Part shown: positions 38,601 to 50,760 of the stretch, in pieces
Layout: each line of letters begins with the position of its first letter
Position numbering within the stretch: position 1 is the stretch's first letter
Source of the DNA: Nilaparvata lugens
Lineage: Eukaryota; Arthropoda; Insecta; Hemiptera; Delphacidae
DNA length: 64,000 nt
Assembly: GCF_014356525.2 (NCBI RefSeq)
Contig: NC_052507.1
Span: forward strand, 34,475,513 to 34,539,512
Direction of reading: 5' to 3'
Position numbers and translations under genes: made by a program
The notes under the pieces: model-generated
Databases searched by the model: none
What the model was told of the DNA's origin: nothing
Seen by the model: only the letters and a program-made list of their open reading frames with translations

Positions 38601-39376
38601 AAAAGTTTTTTTCTGCTTGGATTCTGGCCCTGCAACTTAACATCTAAAATTTGATAGTTATGATCTGATAGATCTGAGCTACCTAACCTGACATTACAAC
38701 CTTCTATATTTGTGAGGATATTATCAATAATTGTCTGTGAAGTTCGAGTTACTCTTGTATATTCGTGGACCTTAATTTCTAAATTATTCATATTAATAAT
38801 ATCTCTAATATCCTCTGTCATTTTATCCTGCCTGGCAAAATCGGTATTGAAATCTCCTACTACTATAACATTTGTGAAACGAGCGGTTGTAATTTCCAAA
38901 AGTGTATGGAGCAGCTCACAAAATTTTTGCCAGTCTCCATTTGGTGACCTATAGATACCTAACACTGCTACCTCAAATCGATCATCAATTTTTAACCTTA
39001 GTCCCGTCACCTCTAAATCCATCTCAACAGAAAATCTCTTAACAAAATCCAGTTCATAAGTTTGGGTATGTTTAGCATTGCTAGTGAATATACATACACC
39101 ACCACTTCTATGAGCTATTCTACAAAATTCTGATCTCAGTGAATAGCCTGGAATCCTAACTTGATTTATTTCCTTTATTTTTAAGCCATGCTCTGTGAAA
39201 ATAACAATGTCAGGATCCTCCTGTTTAAGAAATACTTCTAATCTGTCAATTTTGTTGTGAAGATACTGAATATTTTGATGATAAATACTAAAAACCTTAC
39301 CATCTTGTGCTACTCTATCTCTAGCATTTGTAACTAATTCCCTTTCCCTGTTTTGAGCCAATTTACTAAAAAATCG
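38597..39376 (-). CDS. LINE ORF2 part 1: APE-type endonuclease
   Basis: This domain nicks target DNA to start target-primed reverse transcription. Motifs, numbered from the TTG at 39361, are H-Q-N-I (Asn30), T-E-H-G-L (Glu57), Y-R-S-P near 137, G-D-F-N-T-D (Asp170, Asn172), T-I-I-D-N-I (Asp213) and S-D-H-N (His234), the full exonuclease-endonuclease-phosphatase set. The frame is open from just after a TAA at 39379-39377. It has no in-frame ATG before residue 114, downstream of two catalytic residues, so it cannot begin at a normal start. It overlaps ORF1 and lies in the -1 frame. It ends at 38597, next to an A7 run, one frame away from the reverse transcriptase. Confidence 0.85.
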   Translation of the reverse strand, partial: RFFSKLAQNRERELVTNARDRVAQDGKVFSIYHQNIQYLHNKIDRLEVFLKQEDPDIVIFTEHGLKIKEINQVRIPGYSLRSEFCRIAHRSGGVCIFTSNAKHTQTYELDFVKRFSVEMDLEVTGLRLKIDDRFEVAVLGIYRSPNGDWQKFCELLHTLLEITTARFTNVIVVGDFNTDFARQDKMTEDIRDIINMNNLEIKVHEYTRVTRTSQTIIDNILTNIEGCNVRLGSSDLSDHNYQILDVKLQGQNPSRKKLL

Positions 39377-40450
39377 TTATTTGTTTTTTTGACTGTTTTT
39401 AAACCAGAGGATTGCAAACGGCTTTCAATCAGCTCTGCCAATCTATTACAAAAGATTACTTTGCCAGATCGATTTAGATGCAACCCATGATTAGTGAAGT
39501 TATGTCTTTTCAGCCTTTCATTTAGAAAACAAATCCCCAGTTGTTTAGAATTCTTATTTTTTAGGCTGTTGATTGTATTATGGATTGATTTGTTTGTCGA
39601 ATTGATTGCTTCATTTAATTCTGGCCTATCAAACCTATTAGGAATAGTACTTATTATTAAGTTTGTTTTTTTGCTGAGTGGCACAATTTCCTTGATTTTT
39701 TCTGTTACTTGAGGAAGATGATTCAAGTTAGGTTCATTTATATTATTTGAGCCACCCAGTACAATTAGATAGTCATTTTCATCAAAGTCTTTAGTTTGTT
39801 CCCTAGCTGACTCTACAACTGCATTAATTGATGCACTTGGCTTGAAAAAACATTGGACATCAAATTTATTTTTCAATCTTTTATCAAGGAGATCACTGCA
39901 ATCACGTCCATGACTGGACGTCAGTAGCAGAACTCTCCCTTTCCTATCTTTATTTCCCTCAGCTGCATTTTTGGTTGCTGTCTTCAAAACCTCACTGTAC
40001 GTTTTATTTCGACCATTTTCAGAGCATTTCCCATCATTTAGGTTAGATTCTATTTTTTTTGCATTTGGACGGAGGTTCTATCATACATTTAGTATTATCA
40101 AATTTAGATTTTAGTTTCTTTATTTCCTCCGACATTAGACTACATTGATTTTTTAGATTTAGTATTTCTTTTTTATGGTCTTCATCTTGTAATTTTATAA
40201 TCAGTTCCAGAGATTTAATTTCTTCTACCATCCCTAACCTTTCTTCCTCAGACGTTTTTAGAGTTACTTCTAATTGGTTTTTTAAATTAGTGTGGCTACT
40301 TTGTAGTTGAGCAACTTTTTCGGCTAAAGTAGTTTGAGGAACTGGGGTTTTTGGTTTTGGCGTTTTAGAATTTTGGTTTTGGGAACGCGTAAGTACTCCC
40401 GCTATGTTTACATTTCTATTAATAACCTTCGGTGTTTTACTTGAGCTCAT
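39334..40450 (-). pseudogene. LINE ORF1: coiled coil plus SGNH-esterase, frameshifted
   Basis: The ATG at 40450 opens a 135-codon frame. It starts basic and Ser/Thr-rich, then forms a coiled coil (residues about 40-120, many Leu, Lys and Glu heptads), as in ORF1 chaperones that bind LINE RNA. It ends at 40043 because of a T8 run (40053-40060, A8 in sense) with one base too many. The second half continues in another frame to 39334. That part is an SGNH hydrolase-like domain: block I L-T-S-S-H-G-R-D, then G-G-S-N-N-I, then a C-terminal H-G-L-H-L-N-R-S-G carrying the expected catalytic His. Such esterase domains are known in ORF1 of CR1-like LINEs. Its stop overlaps the ORF2 frame by 43 nt. Confidence 0.75.
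39367..39373 (-). promoter_or_regulatory. Candidate -1 ribosomal frameshift heptamer
   Basis: In sense the bases read T TTT TTA, aligned with the ORF1 codons GAT TTT TTA. A -1 slip places the ribosome exactly in the open ORF2 frame. The site lies inside the 43-nt ORF1/ORF2 overlap. I see no obvious strong stem-loop just downstream. Confidence 0.4.
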
Positions 40451-40740
40451 CTTCCTATCTAAGAAATTATATTACTTGCAATAATAATAATTGATTTATA
40501 AATGATAGGATTTTAATTTGGTTATAATTTTAGTCAAGTAAACTATCTATGTTTATTTTTAAATCTCGAAAACCTAACCTCAAAATAACCTCTAAACGAT
40601 GTTTGGCTTATAAAATAGAATTAAGAATTAAAATCTAAAACAAAATGATAAAACGTGATCAAGAAACAATTAATAATGAAATTAATACAAAATTTGTACT
40701 TATCCGTGACTATTTATAACACAAAATCTTCCAAAACCCA

Positions 40741-41580
40741 GGAGCGAAATTATGTATGACTTTCATTCACAACCTCAAGGTCAAATTCAGGAAAATCAGG
40801 AAAAAAACTCATGTCATTTGATAGGGCTTATGAATAGCTGCTATCCATGGTTTAAATTTGAAGAAAATCGTTAAAGCCGTTTTCGAGAAAACCGTGAAAA
40901 ACATGGTTTTTTTAGTCATTATCCGCCATTTTTCTCAAGAATATTACGGAGCTCATGGAATTTTCCCAGAAATGAGACTCATGCCAGTTGATAGTGCTTG
41001 TGAATATCTATCCATGGTATGAATTTGAAGAAAATCGTTAGAGCCGTTCTCGAGAAAACGGTGAAAAACATGGATTTTTAGTCATTATCCGCCTTTTTTC
41101 TCAAGAATATTACGGAGCTCCTGAAATTTTCCCAGGAATGAGACTCATGTCAGTTGATAGGGCTTATAAATAGCTATCCATGGTATAAATTTGAAGAAAA
41201 TCGTTAGAGCCGTTTTCGAGAAAAACGTGAAAAACATGGTTTTTTAGTAATTATCCGCCATTTTTTCCGCCATCTTGAATTGGATTTCATTGAATTTCTT
41301 ATTGTCGGATCCTCATGGTATAAGGACCTTAAGTTTAAAATTTCAAGTCAATCGGTTAATTAGGAATGGAGTTATCGTGTTCACAGACATACACACATAC
41401 ACACACACACACACACATACACACACACACATACACACACAGACCAACACCCAAAAATCATTTTTTTGGACTCAGGGGACCTTGAAACGTATAGAAAACA
41501 TGAAATTAGGGTACCTTAATTTTTTTTGGAAAGCAATACTTTCCTTACCTATGGTAATAGGGCAAGGAAAGTAATAAAAA
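40741..41580. repeat. Dispersed repeat with 168-bp minisatellite and CA tract
   Basis: Units of 170 and 166 bp start at 40811, 40981 and 41147 (ATGTCA/ATGCCAGTTGATAG), about 2.6 copies. A unique segment, a CA-rich microsatellite (about 41389-41441) and a tail follow. The tail ends with a near-perfect 12-bp hairpin (ACTTTCCTTACC / GGCAAGGAAAGT, about 41529-41564). I recognise it as a common dispersed element of this kind of genome but cannot name the family. Confidence 0.6.
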
Positions 41581-44379
41581 AACCAAACTCGGTGCCCCGA
41601 TATTAAGATATAAATCATAAAAGATGTTATGCTAATAAATTCGATTGTTGAGTCAACTGTATTAACTTTCTGTTATTCAAGATTTGTCGATCATCTATCC
41701 AATAAAGATCAGATAAACCAATAGAATACTTAGTTGATAATGACAATGATAATAAATCTCGCTTGAAATGTGAGTTCCAACCATGTAGGAGCTCTGTATC
41801 ATATTCTCTATTAACGCCAACTATATGCAGTCCAACAATTTTTTTCTTTGTAATGTAGATGCAGGGAGTGGACTATCAGTAAAAATTCAATATCAGTGAC
41901 AGTGGAATAAAGATAAAATCAGTCTTGTCGCGTTAAACTCTGCGGACTTTCAATCTCTCTGTCATGTAATACTAATCCTAGACTACTGTATACTATAACT
42001 GATACTATCAGCTTATGTGAGTCACAATATTGCAACATGCACACTGTATCTTGATTTCGAATGCAGATTTTTTTATTTCCCTCCAGTTATTTTGAATATA
42101 ATAGAAAATAGTCCTTGTTACCGTATAAAATGTATTCATTATCTCGTTCGCAGATAATAATGAAACGGAAAAGATTATCCTTTGTTACAATTTGTGATAT
42201 TATACCTCTTGAAGGTTGAAGTAAGTTATACCCGGTGTAATATTACAACACTTATGAGTGCAAACTGCGTTGGATACATTCTTTTAAAGGCTCTACCCAA
42301 TGTCATTGCTAATTTAGATTTATCTGAATCCTTTCCCAATTCCAAAAAAGTCATGGGTTTAGAAAAATTTTTCTCAATTAAAATTTATTCGTATAGAAGT
42401 ATTCAAGTAAGAATTTTCAAATTTTTTGTTCTATTGAAATCAATAACTTTTAAGCCTTTAGGATATCATCATTATTATTATTGTCAATTAGAAGATTTCT
42501 CCAGTCCTCCTCTCCGAATAATAGTAAATTCCATTAGGAATGACAATAATTCTAATGCAATTGTAATCAATTCAACTAATAGCAGCAGTTCATCATGGTT
42601 TTTCAGACCAAAATCAGTAGATAATTATTACTCTGATAGAATTTATGGACTTGATTTTTCTCTGGATAGAATAAAATATTTGTAATATACACTCTGGTCG
42701 CATGCATTGTTTTGACTTTCTGTGTTGACGGTGTTATCAAGAGCATAAAGTTCTCCCAACCTGAACTTTTTACCAGGTTTTCTCTCAACCTGTGTTTATT
42801 ATCATCCAACTGAATCAGTGTGAGGCCTCTCCATTAACCATTTAGCACTCTCAGTTCGACGGAAACGGATATATGAGAGAAGCTTACTGATTGAGTACCA
42901 ATCAGGAAATTTTGCGACGAAATTAGATGAACTAATTTTTTCCCCAAACTTTTTGTGAAAAGTTCAAGATAATACTAAGTAAGTATGGACCTTTTTGCTT
43001 TTATCCTGTATTCAAACCTGCAAGTCCAACAACTCATAAATTTTATGTGTGGAATAATCAAGTCACGGCCTTTTATAGTTGGATGCAATCAGTTTTATGC
43101 TTGTTTTAAACGTTATTTTAATAGGAGAACCAGGCAGATTGTTTGTGGAGTAGAGCAATCGCAATACTTGAGGGCCATTGGCGGAAGCTGAAAGAAGATC
43201 GTGGTGTTGATACAACCATTACTAGCTGCAGCATATAAATGAGCGGGTAATTGGTATCACTCAATTATGCGGCAGCTATTTGAATCTCTATTACCAGAGA
43301 TTTATTGCATTTCCTTGTCGGTTTCATTCTATTCCCTTCATCGTCACTTTATAGGTTCCATGTTTTTATAGTTGTTCTTCATTTTTCTCTTTTACAAGAG
43401 CTGAATCTAGATAGTTTTCCGTGATCCAGTCCTGTACTCTAAAGTCTATACTTCAGGGAAATACTTTTCCGATATATCTAACATCGATTCTTAATTTTCA
43501 ATATTTGCTAAAATAAATATGATTATTTTTCCGACTTATTAAGGACTGAAACGTTGATAGCTTCCAAACTTACATTTAGTATCCTTGATATAATGGTCAT
43601 AGTTCCATCTATCTTCTAAATTTTCTACTTCCTTTTCCAGACTTTACAAACGTGTTTGCCAGTATCAGAAAAATAATTTATCTCAGTCCAAACCTTCATT
43701 GATTCATTATTATACCCTTCTTTATTTTCTCCCTCTCATTTCTTCGGTGATATATTTTTCCTTATGGATCGTTATTGAGGTTTATGAAATCATTCGAGAT
43801 GATGGATTGATAAATGTGAAATTGAGATGTCAATAACCAAACATAAAAATATCCCGTTCGCGTTAAATTTTGAAAGAATGTTTAAATAATTTGTTTTCTG
43901 TTCTGCTGACCTTTATGTTGTTGACTTGCTCAGAGAGCTTTTGCATTTGCAGTAATGGCGTGAGGGAATATCACTTTACAAGTGCACATAAACCGAGTAC
44001 ATATAATTTATGTGTTAAAAGCTGTGAAGGGAGTGCAATTAATGGGAAGGCGTCGGACAGTTTAGTGGAAGCAATCAGTCATGTGCAGAATGAAAGCTGC
44101 ACAGTTCAGTTTGTAACTTGATTTTGAAACGACAAATGGTTCAGTTGAACGGGGATGTAAGGCATTCAACAGCCGAGCTAGAGCTGGCTCAAGTGAATGG
44201 GAGCTGACAAATAGATGTTGAAAAGACGGTACTTTATTTAGCGGCGGCGCGGCTTTGTTAAAATTCGCGTGAGATTAGTGATTTGCACCAGAGATGCTGA
44301 GTAGGTGTTGTAATTCTGGAGATCTCGCAATCAGGTTCCGTTTCAGAATGTGGAATGAGGAGGGTTTGTTCATGCTTGT
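41581..44379. other. Slit intron sequence, no gene seen
   Basis: The longest ORF is 167 codons (42182-42685). It opens with TTG, is low in complexity (Ser/Asn runs) and has no recognisable domain. No repeat structure was noticed. Confidence 0.5.
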
Positions 44380-45320
44380 GTAAAATAGGTTGAAAAGAAG
44401 GAGGTGGGAGTGGGCAGGGAGTGAAGCAGGGGTGAGAAACGTAACTGGTGAAAGATGAGGAGTGATGAAATCAGATCATAGAATAAGGATAATGATAAAC
44501 GAGAAAAATGGAGGATGGAACAAAAGAAGACGAGCATACACAATAGAAGTATAGAAATATGGGAAGTATAAAATTATTTAAGTTTAAGATGAAAGAAGAT
44601 GATACAAGGAAAAACTTAAAAAATTGAGGATGTGTAATAACTAGAGAGTGAGAGGAGTTGATTGAATGGATTGATGCTATTTCTATAACAGTATAGGCTG
44701 AATAAGGGAATAATCATAAGATTGAAAAAGGAACAGTTGCAAAAAACTGGTGATGCAGAGAAATTGTAAGCGAATATGCCGAATGAAACGCCAATGGCGA
44801 AGAGTTAAGGATGGAAGAGAAAAAGTAGAAAAAGAGGAGGTATGTGGGAGATAAATCATTCGATTCCCATGTTGAGATTGAAGGAGCAGAAAATTAGAAA
44901 CGAATAGGCAGAATAAAGCATGAGATAGAGGAGAAACAATAAAAAGAATTTGGAGAGAATAGCGGACGTTCAAGAGAATTTTAGTAGAGTAAGATGAAGA
45001 AGGTGAAAACGGAGAAGTAAAATAGCATGAGAGAATGTGATAAAGTTGGTGAGTGTAAGAGAATGGTGGAGAGGAGAGGAAGTGGCAAAATGTTATTGTG
45101 CTGGCGAGTGTCGGCCGCACATTCGGTTTCCCGCGCTTTTCCTTCCTGTGGTGAAAAGTGGCGGGAAACAACTCTTAGGCGGCGCTTTTGTGGATTCAAC
45201 CGGCTCGCGTCTGGTAATGAGGAAGGAGATGATTGTGGAAACTGCAGTGAGGGAAGGGAAGAAGAAAACGCTGTGTACGACTGAGAGGAGAAGAGGAAAA
45301 TCGTGTGGGAAACAGAAATG
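44380..45320 (-). repeat. Purine-rich (pyrimidine-rich on minus) island
   Basis: About 940 bp rich in A and G on the plus strand. It is the only large island in this orientation; all the others are pyrimidine-rich on the plus strand. A CpG-rich segment (about 45100-45200) lies at its head side, as at the other islands. The overlapping Ser/Leu/Phe ORFs on the minus strand are composition artefacts. Confidence 0.7.
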
Positions 45321-48300
45321 AAAAGAGGAAACTGGTTTGTTGTAAAGGAAGGAAAGTGGAGTTTCAGGGGTGTCACAATATCAGTAAATTGCACTATGAC
45401 AGCCTAAAGCCTCCCTCATGTGGGTGTGTGTCTTCGCTATAGAGCGTCATATTTGCATATGAATAGCGTAGAAATTCTTGCTTGTGCTTTGCGAATTGGT
45501 GGCTGCAACTTTTCTTTCTTGCTTTTTAGTTTCCCTTATTTTTTACTTCTCGTTTTTATCGTCTACATCGTTTGTTTTTCTCGAATTTTGTTGGGGAAAA
45601 CAATTTTCACCTAGCGTAGTTTTTGAGAATGAGTTATTTTCTATTCTAAGGAATAGTATTCTAACAAAGGAGCAGTTTCGGCCAACTACTTTACTGTTAC
45701 AAAAATCAAAATAAACCTTCTAGCTCAAAATTAGTTCTAGCTCACCAACACGGTTCTATGTTAAAGCAATTTCATTCCATATTGTCATTCGAACATACAC
45801 TATTTACTATGCCCCTTATAATTCTAAGTGTTATTTCCAATTCACAGAGTTTACTTTTGAATTTTCCTAGTGGAATCATTCAGATCTACATTTAAATGAT
45901 CAAGATTTGAAATAGATGGGGCTGTCTATCAAGTGATACGATAATATATAATATGAGTAGTGCATGTAAATTCTCAGTATTAGATAGAAACATTTCATAT
46001 TCTTACAAGAATATGGAGAACTTCGTCAATCTTGCCTGCAATAATTCTACACGAGAACGAGTATTGACATTCATAGATATGTCAGCTATCAGTAGTATAA
46101 CAAGTATGAGACATTGGCACCTACTCAAAGCTTTATTGACAAGCTGGTGTACTCGTACAATAAAGTAGCCGTAAAAATACCTCACAATCTCAGGTGTCAA
46201 GCCGTTTATTTTCAAGATGAAGATAATAATCAATAAACAGAACCAGTTCAACAGGATTTGTATTCATGTTGATCACATTTCATTTGAAGCAGGTTCATTG
46301 CTTGTAGGATAAAACTCATAAGTATGACACCTGTTTGGCAGGGATTGCGGATTTTCTACATTGATAGGATTTGAATCATCCTTCGCAAGGACATGACAGA
46401 CTTGGAAATAGCTTGTTCAAATAGTAGTTACGTACATTAGTTTGGTGAAGTCAGAAAAATATCCCTGAGCTGGTTTTTCCACTGTTGAAAATATAATATT
46501 TCCAATTTACCATAGCATATTCAGAAATCTATTTTCTACGACGTTTTTATCTTTCTAGATTTCATGCTTCTCTGTAAAAATCATAGACTATCATCGTTTT
46601 GGAACGGATCCGAAAATTTTCAAAATAGATGTCATTTTCAAAATAGATGTTCAGATGTCATCTTCTGTTAAATTAATATGCTCGACTCTATTTCTGTGCC
46701 TCAGAAGTGTGAATGGAGCACAGGAATATTACATGGACTATTTCAATTCAACGTTTCAGTGTTCCAGTCTTCTCCCAGTTGAAAATGCATTCATGTGGAG
46801 GATATCAACGATCCATTTTCAATAATGATCAGCTCATCAAATCGATTATAAAGAAAAAATATTTCAATCACACTTGAATTTGATTTTATCCAGTTGGCTG
46901 CTTAGAAATTCAAGTATTGAAATAACAATGATTAAGAGAATAAATTACCTGATTTGAGGTATGATCCATGTATGCAAAAAATAATCATACTCAATTGAAT
47001 CCATTCTTCGTTTCATTGAAAACTAGACCCGCTTTTCTAGACTAGTATTAAAAAATCGGAAGTGGGATATCACAAAAATCTTCATAGATGTTTAATCTCT
47101 TTTATCATATCATTGCTCTTGGAAGTACCTTAGGTTGAATATGTTTTGACATTTTCAATCCTGCAAACTAACCACAGCTTGTGGCGATTCATCCTCTGTC
47201 AGTTTCGTAGACCTGATGATTCTTCAAATATTTATTACATATAGGACAAAAAACGAATGGGACAACATCCTCAATATATAATACCTCAAAACAGAGGATC
47301 ATCATTTGAAAAAAATAATGACCCTCTTTGCAAACAAATAGCTTATTTTGGAGGATCCCTCAACATCAACCATCATGAAAAAACTTTGCTAAAAGCTGCT
47401 CACATGTAGCATTGTCTCGGTTCGCTAAAATTATCAGCGAGAGTGTCAAAATGTCACACAATTCTTGTTACTTTATTAACTCGTGGTTTTTTAACCTTTG
47501 TGTTACAAGTGATAGTCACAAATTTTAACGTCTCCTGTTTTGTTTTTATCTCTGGTACATGACATCTTCCGGTTGTCCTCGGAAATTGATATCTCAATTA
47601 TTCCAATGAAGCCCAATTCTGAAATGAATAGAATATAACAGTATTTAATTACATTTGAACTTTTCTTTTTTAATGTTCACTAGAAACTTTCATCTCAACA
47701 TGCAACTGCATCATCCTCAAATTGAATATAATAGTTAAATAAGTTATCTACTATTTGTCATACGAATTTTGGGCTTAAATTGTATGGAATCATTGAATCG
47801 ATACCATTTCCTATAGCCAAATTAAACTGAAAAATCAAATTATGATCACTAACAAAATTTTATGAGTTGAATTCAATTCATCAGTGGATATTTCGAGTCC
47901 GACTTGTCACAAAATCACAATTGGATTGATTGAAACAAAATATTCAATATGCAATCTTCCACATTACAAATTGATGTGGTAATTGTTAGTAAGTTGTATT
48001 TGAGTTGTTATCTGGATTGATAGAAACCTTCCAACTCAACATACAACTGAAGATGCCATGAGCATTGAAACTTGAGTTTTCAACTCATCAAAGTATAAAA
48101 ACCCACATTGGTTTCTATTATTACAGTAAAATCTAAAATTGGTTGTCTCTAAAGATTGAAAATAATATATTTTTGAGGATCGATCTTGATTGTCCAGCTT
48201 TTTGTTCATGTCCAGCTATTTTGTAGTGGCTATTATGTGAGAAGGATCATGAAGAAGTTTATATGTTATTATGTATATTGATTCTATCCTATGTTTAGTT

Positions 48301-48333
48301 CGTTATCTAATTCTCTTCTTCTTGTGTTAACAG
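45321..48333. other. Slit intron sequence upstream of LRR exon 1
   Basis: AT-rich sequence without recognisable genes. A small tandem repeat (TTTTCAAAATAGATGTCA, twice) lies at about 46617-46650. The last 20 bases before the exon form a normal polypyrimidine tract. Confidence 0.6.
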
Positions 48334-48405
48334 GGACCTACAGGGCAATAACCTGACGGTCATCTTCGAACATGACTTCGAGGGGATGGCTAATCTACGA
48401 ATTCT
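48334..48405 (+). CDS. sli: slit exon, leucine-rich repeat 1
   Basis: Slit is a large secreted extracellular-matrix protein that binds Robo receptors and guides axons and migrating cells. This exon is 72 bp, bounded by a pyrimidine-rich tract ending in AG and by GTGAG. With phase 2 introns on both sides it encodes one 24-residue LRR, L-D-L-Q-G-N-N-L-T-V-I followed by F-E-H-D-F and L-R-I-L. The L-x-x-N-x-L pattern is the LRR consensus, and the wording is very close to the first LRR of insect Slit as I recall it. Single-LRR exons of 72 bp are typical of slit genes. The preceding exon should encode the cysteine-rich LRRNT cap and end in CT; I did not find it in the 48 kb upstream. Another LRR protein with the same exon pattern is possible but less likely. 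Confidence 0.9.
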
Positions 48406-50760
48406 GTGAGTAGTTTTACATGTTTTTGCTTTAATCCTTGAAAAAGTATTTCTAGACTAGTAATACTTATTAAAAGCTTTGTAGGTGCTTGTCTGAGCTA
48501 ATAAATCATTATAAAATTCTTATATAAACTTTTTGTATCTTTATCTTGTTGAATGAATTGATTATCTTATAAAATGTATTAAAAAAATGAGAGAAAGTCT
48601 ATCCAATCAATAATCAATTGATTCGAAAATATTGTACAGAGCTGTTGGGAACAACTTTAAAAAACAAAACAATTTTTCTTAATGAAATCAGTGTTAGTAA
48701 TAGTAATATTAATTTCTCTTTGATTTGGAATTCTGATTTAAATGATGTGGTGACCAAAAAAGGAGACCTACATTATTGAATTAGGAAGTTTCAATAGTAG
48801 TTACTTGTATAATCTTCCCGTATATTCATCGTATTCGATATCGTATATTCATAGGCACTTCCAATACTCGAAGTTAGTGAAAATGGGCGTTTCATTTGAA
48901 TACCGTGGCTCATACATGTGTACTGCTCACTTCATCTGGGATGATCAATCCAAGCCCGAATCCTGTCTAGCGTCATATAAAGTCCAATAGCCCAATCAAT
49001 GGAGACAAAAAACACTGTACTATATTATGTGAATTTGGGAATGTTTCAGCACTTGTATTTATATCTATATCTTGTTGGAGCTGATTTTTATGGTGCTTCT
49101 AACTGGATAAAATTCAGCAAACACGAACTCAAAAGCACAGACCTGCAAGCTGCAACCTCCAATGCCACTCTTGTGGACAGCGTGTAGTAAGAATAAAAGA
49201 CAAAGGCTGCCAGGAAGAGTTTTTCAATTAGACGTTGAAAGAAAGTAACTGAGTATCAGATTGGAGAGAGCAAAAATAAGTGAGTGGAGAAGGATAGAGG
49301 GAAGAGAGAAAGAATGAAAAGTTTGTTCTGTAAAGTAAAAGTGGAGTTCACCAATTAGAATAACTTCAGTCGAGTGAATGAATGGAAGCAAGAATGTTTT
49401 CGGAGCAATCCAACTTCTATAAAATTTCCGATTGGAATGAAACGCTATTTCCGACCTCACTCTGTACATGCGGTCCACTAACCGGCGTTATCCTTTCATC
49501 AAAAACCTTTCACTCATATCTACTCTCCCTCTTCCATTCATTTGCATCTCAGCGAATCCTCCAGCATGAAAAATCTCCACGTAATTATTTTTCTATTTAT
49601 TTTGATAAACCGTAGTACATGTCTTCCTCATACTCCCTACTTTAGAGCTGTTCCATTGATATATGAAGTTATATAGAAAGTTTTTTTGATTATCAAGAAA
49701 ACTCACAGTCCAAATATTCTGTACATTACCTATGTGATTAGGTATCAACATGAATTATTCTCCTGAAATTGTCCTGAGTGGTAAATCGATAAGAAAACTT
49801 CTCTAATTGATATTGAATACTTGTGAAAAATTGTAACACAATATTTATTCATGATAATCCAACCATTTATTATCTTTTTATCCAATTACTTCACTTTCAT
49901 AGTTCACTTTTCCTTAACATTTACTTCTGGGCAATCAACCGCATACCTATTCTAACTTTCTTCTGATAGTCACTTCAAATCCATCCTCTTTCTTTGTCAG
50001 CCATAATCTCGGACGTTTGACGGCATCTCTGTTCTCTCTCATTCCTATTGGTGAAGCTCTGTGACCTGTGAAAATTTAATAGCGCACTCTTTCCTCAGCC
50101 GGCCAAACACTGTTTGAAGTCTGTTGGTGGTACGCGCGCGTCTAATATAGTGAGGCATACTCTACTTTGGCAGTGATCCTGTGGAGCGGCATTAAAAAAC
50201 CCCATTAAGCTTCGGTTTTCCGCACAAAAGTTTCTCTCATGCTGGGAAAAAGTTGAGAGGGGCGGATTCTTTGGTTTTTCCTCTATTTATCTCGACTTCT
50301 CCGCTGTCGGATGTTTTTTACCTTCAGCTCAATCGCACTTGTAGATTTTTTCAGTGAAAATCGAAAGAATCAATTACAAGTTTGCGGACGCATCCGAAAT
50401 CACCTTGCATTTGGTTTCTACTGTCAGATGATGTTTTCAACTGACAGTCAATAACATTTCCCAATGAAAATTTTCAAGACGAATTTTTAAATGAGGTGCT
50501 CTTTCTTCCCCAGCTTCACCTGAGGAGTCAATGTGTTTAGGAGAGTCAATGTGGAGTTCTTACTGTTTCATTAATTACATTAATCTGAATGCTTATACTG
50601 AATGATTGAAGCACAAAATAGGCATTGATCCTTAATTGAAGTTTTTGAGTAAGATTCCTAGAATGAAAAGTGACTGCAAACTTTACACTGACTCAGTACT
50701 TTCAAATGCTGATAAAATGACTTCCGTTAGAATCTAATAAGTATATTTTGTCCGTCTTAA
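48406..50760. other. Slit intron, first part
   Basis: Starts with a GTGAG donor. No ORF above 84 codons and no recognisable element. It becomes richer in CpG from about 50090. Confidence 0.6.

Larger units (their letters stand above)
36307..40740 (-). mobile_element. Near full-length LINE (CR1/L2-like), antisense to slit
   Basis: Reading leftward, the order is a 5' UTR (about 40740-40451), ORF1 (coiled coil plus SGNH esterase), ORF2 (APE endonuclease plus reverse transcriptase), an 84-bp 3' UTR and a 17-nt poly(A) (T run at 36307-36323). ORF1 proteins with an esterase domain occur in CR1/L2/Rex1-type non-LTR elements. The exact 5' end and target duplication were not resolved. Two frameshifts in homopolymers mean this copy cannot make intact proteins, unless they are sequencing errors. 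Confidence 0.85.

Noticed and set aside
42182..42685. 167-codon ORF
   Set aside because: Begins with TTG, has Ser/Asn runs, no recognisable domain and no splice or promoter context.
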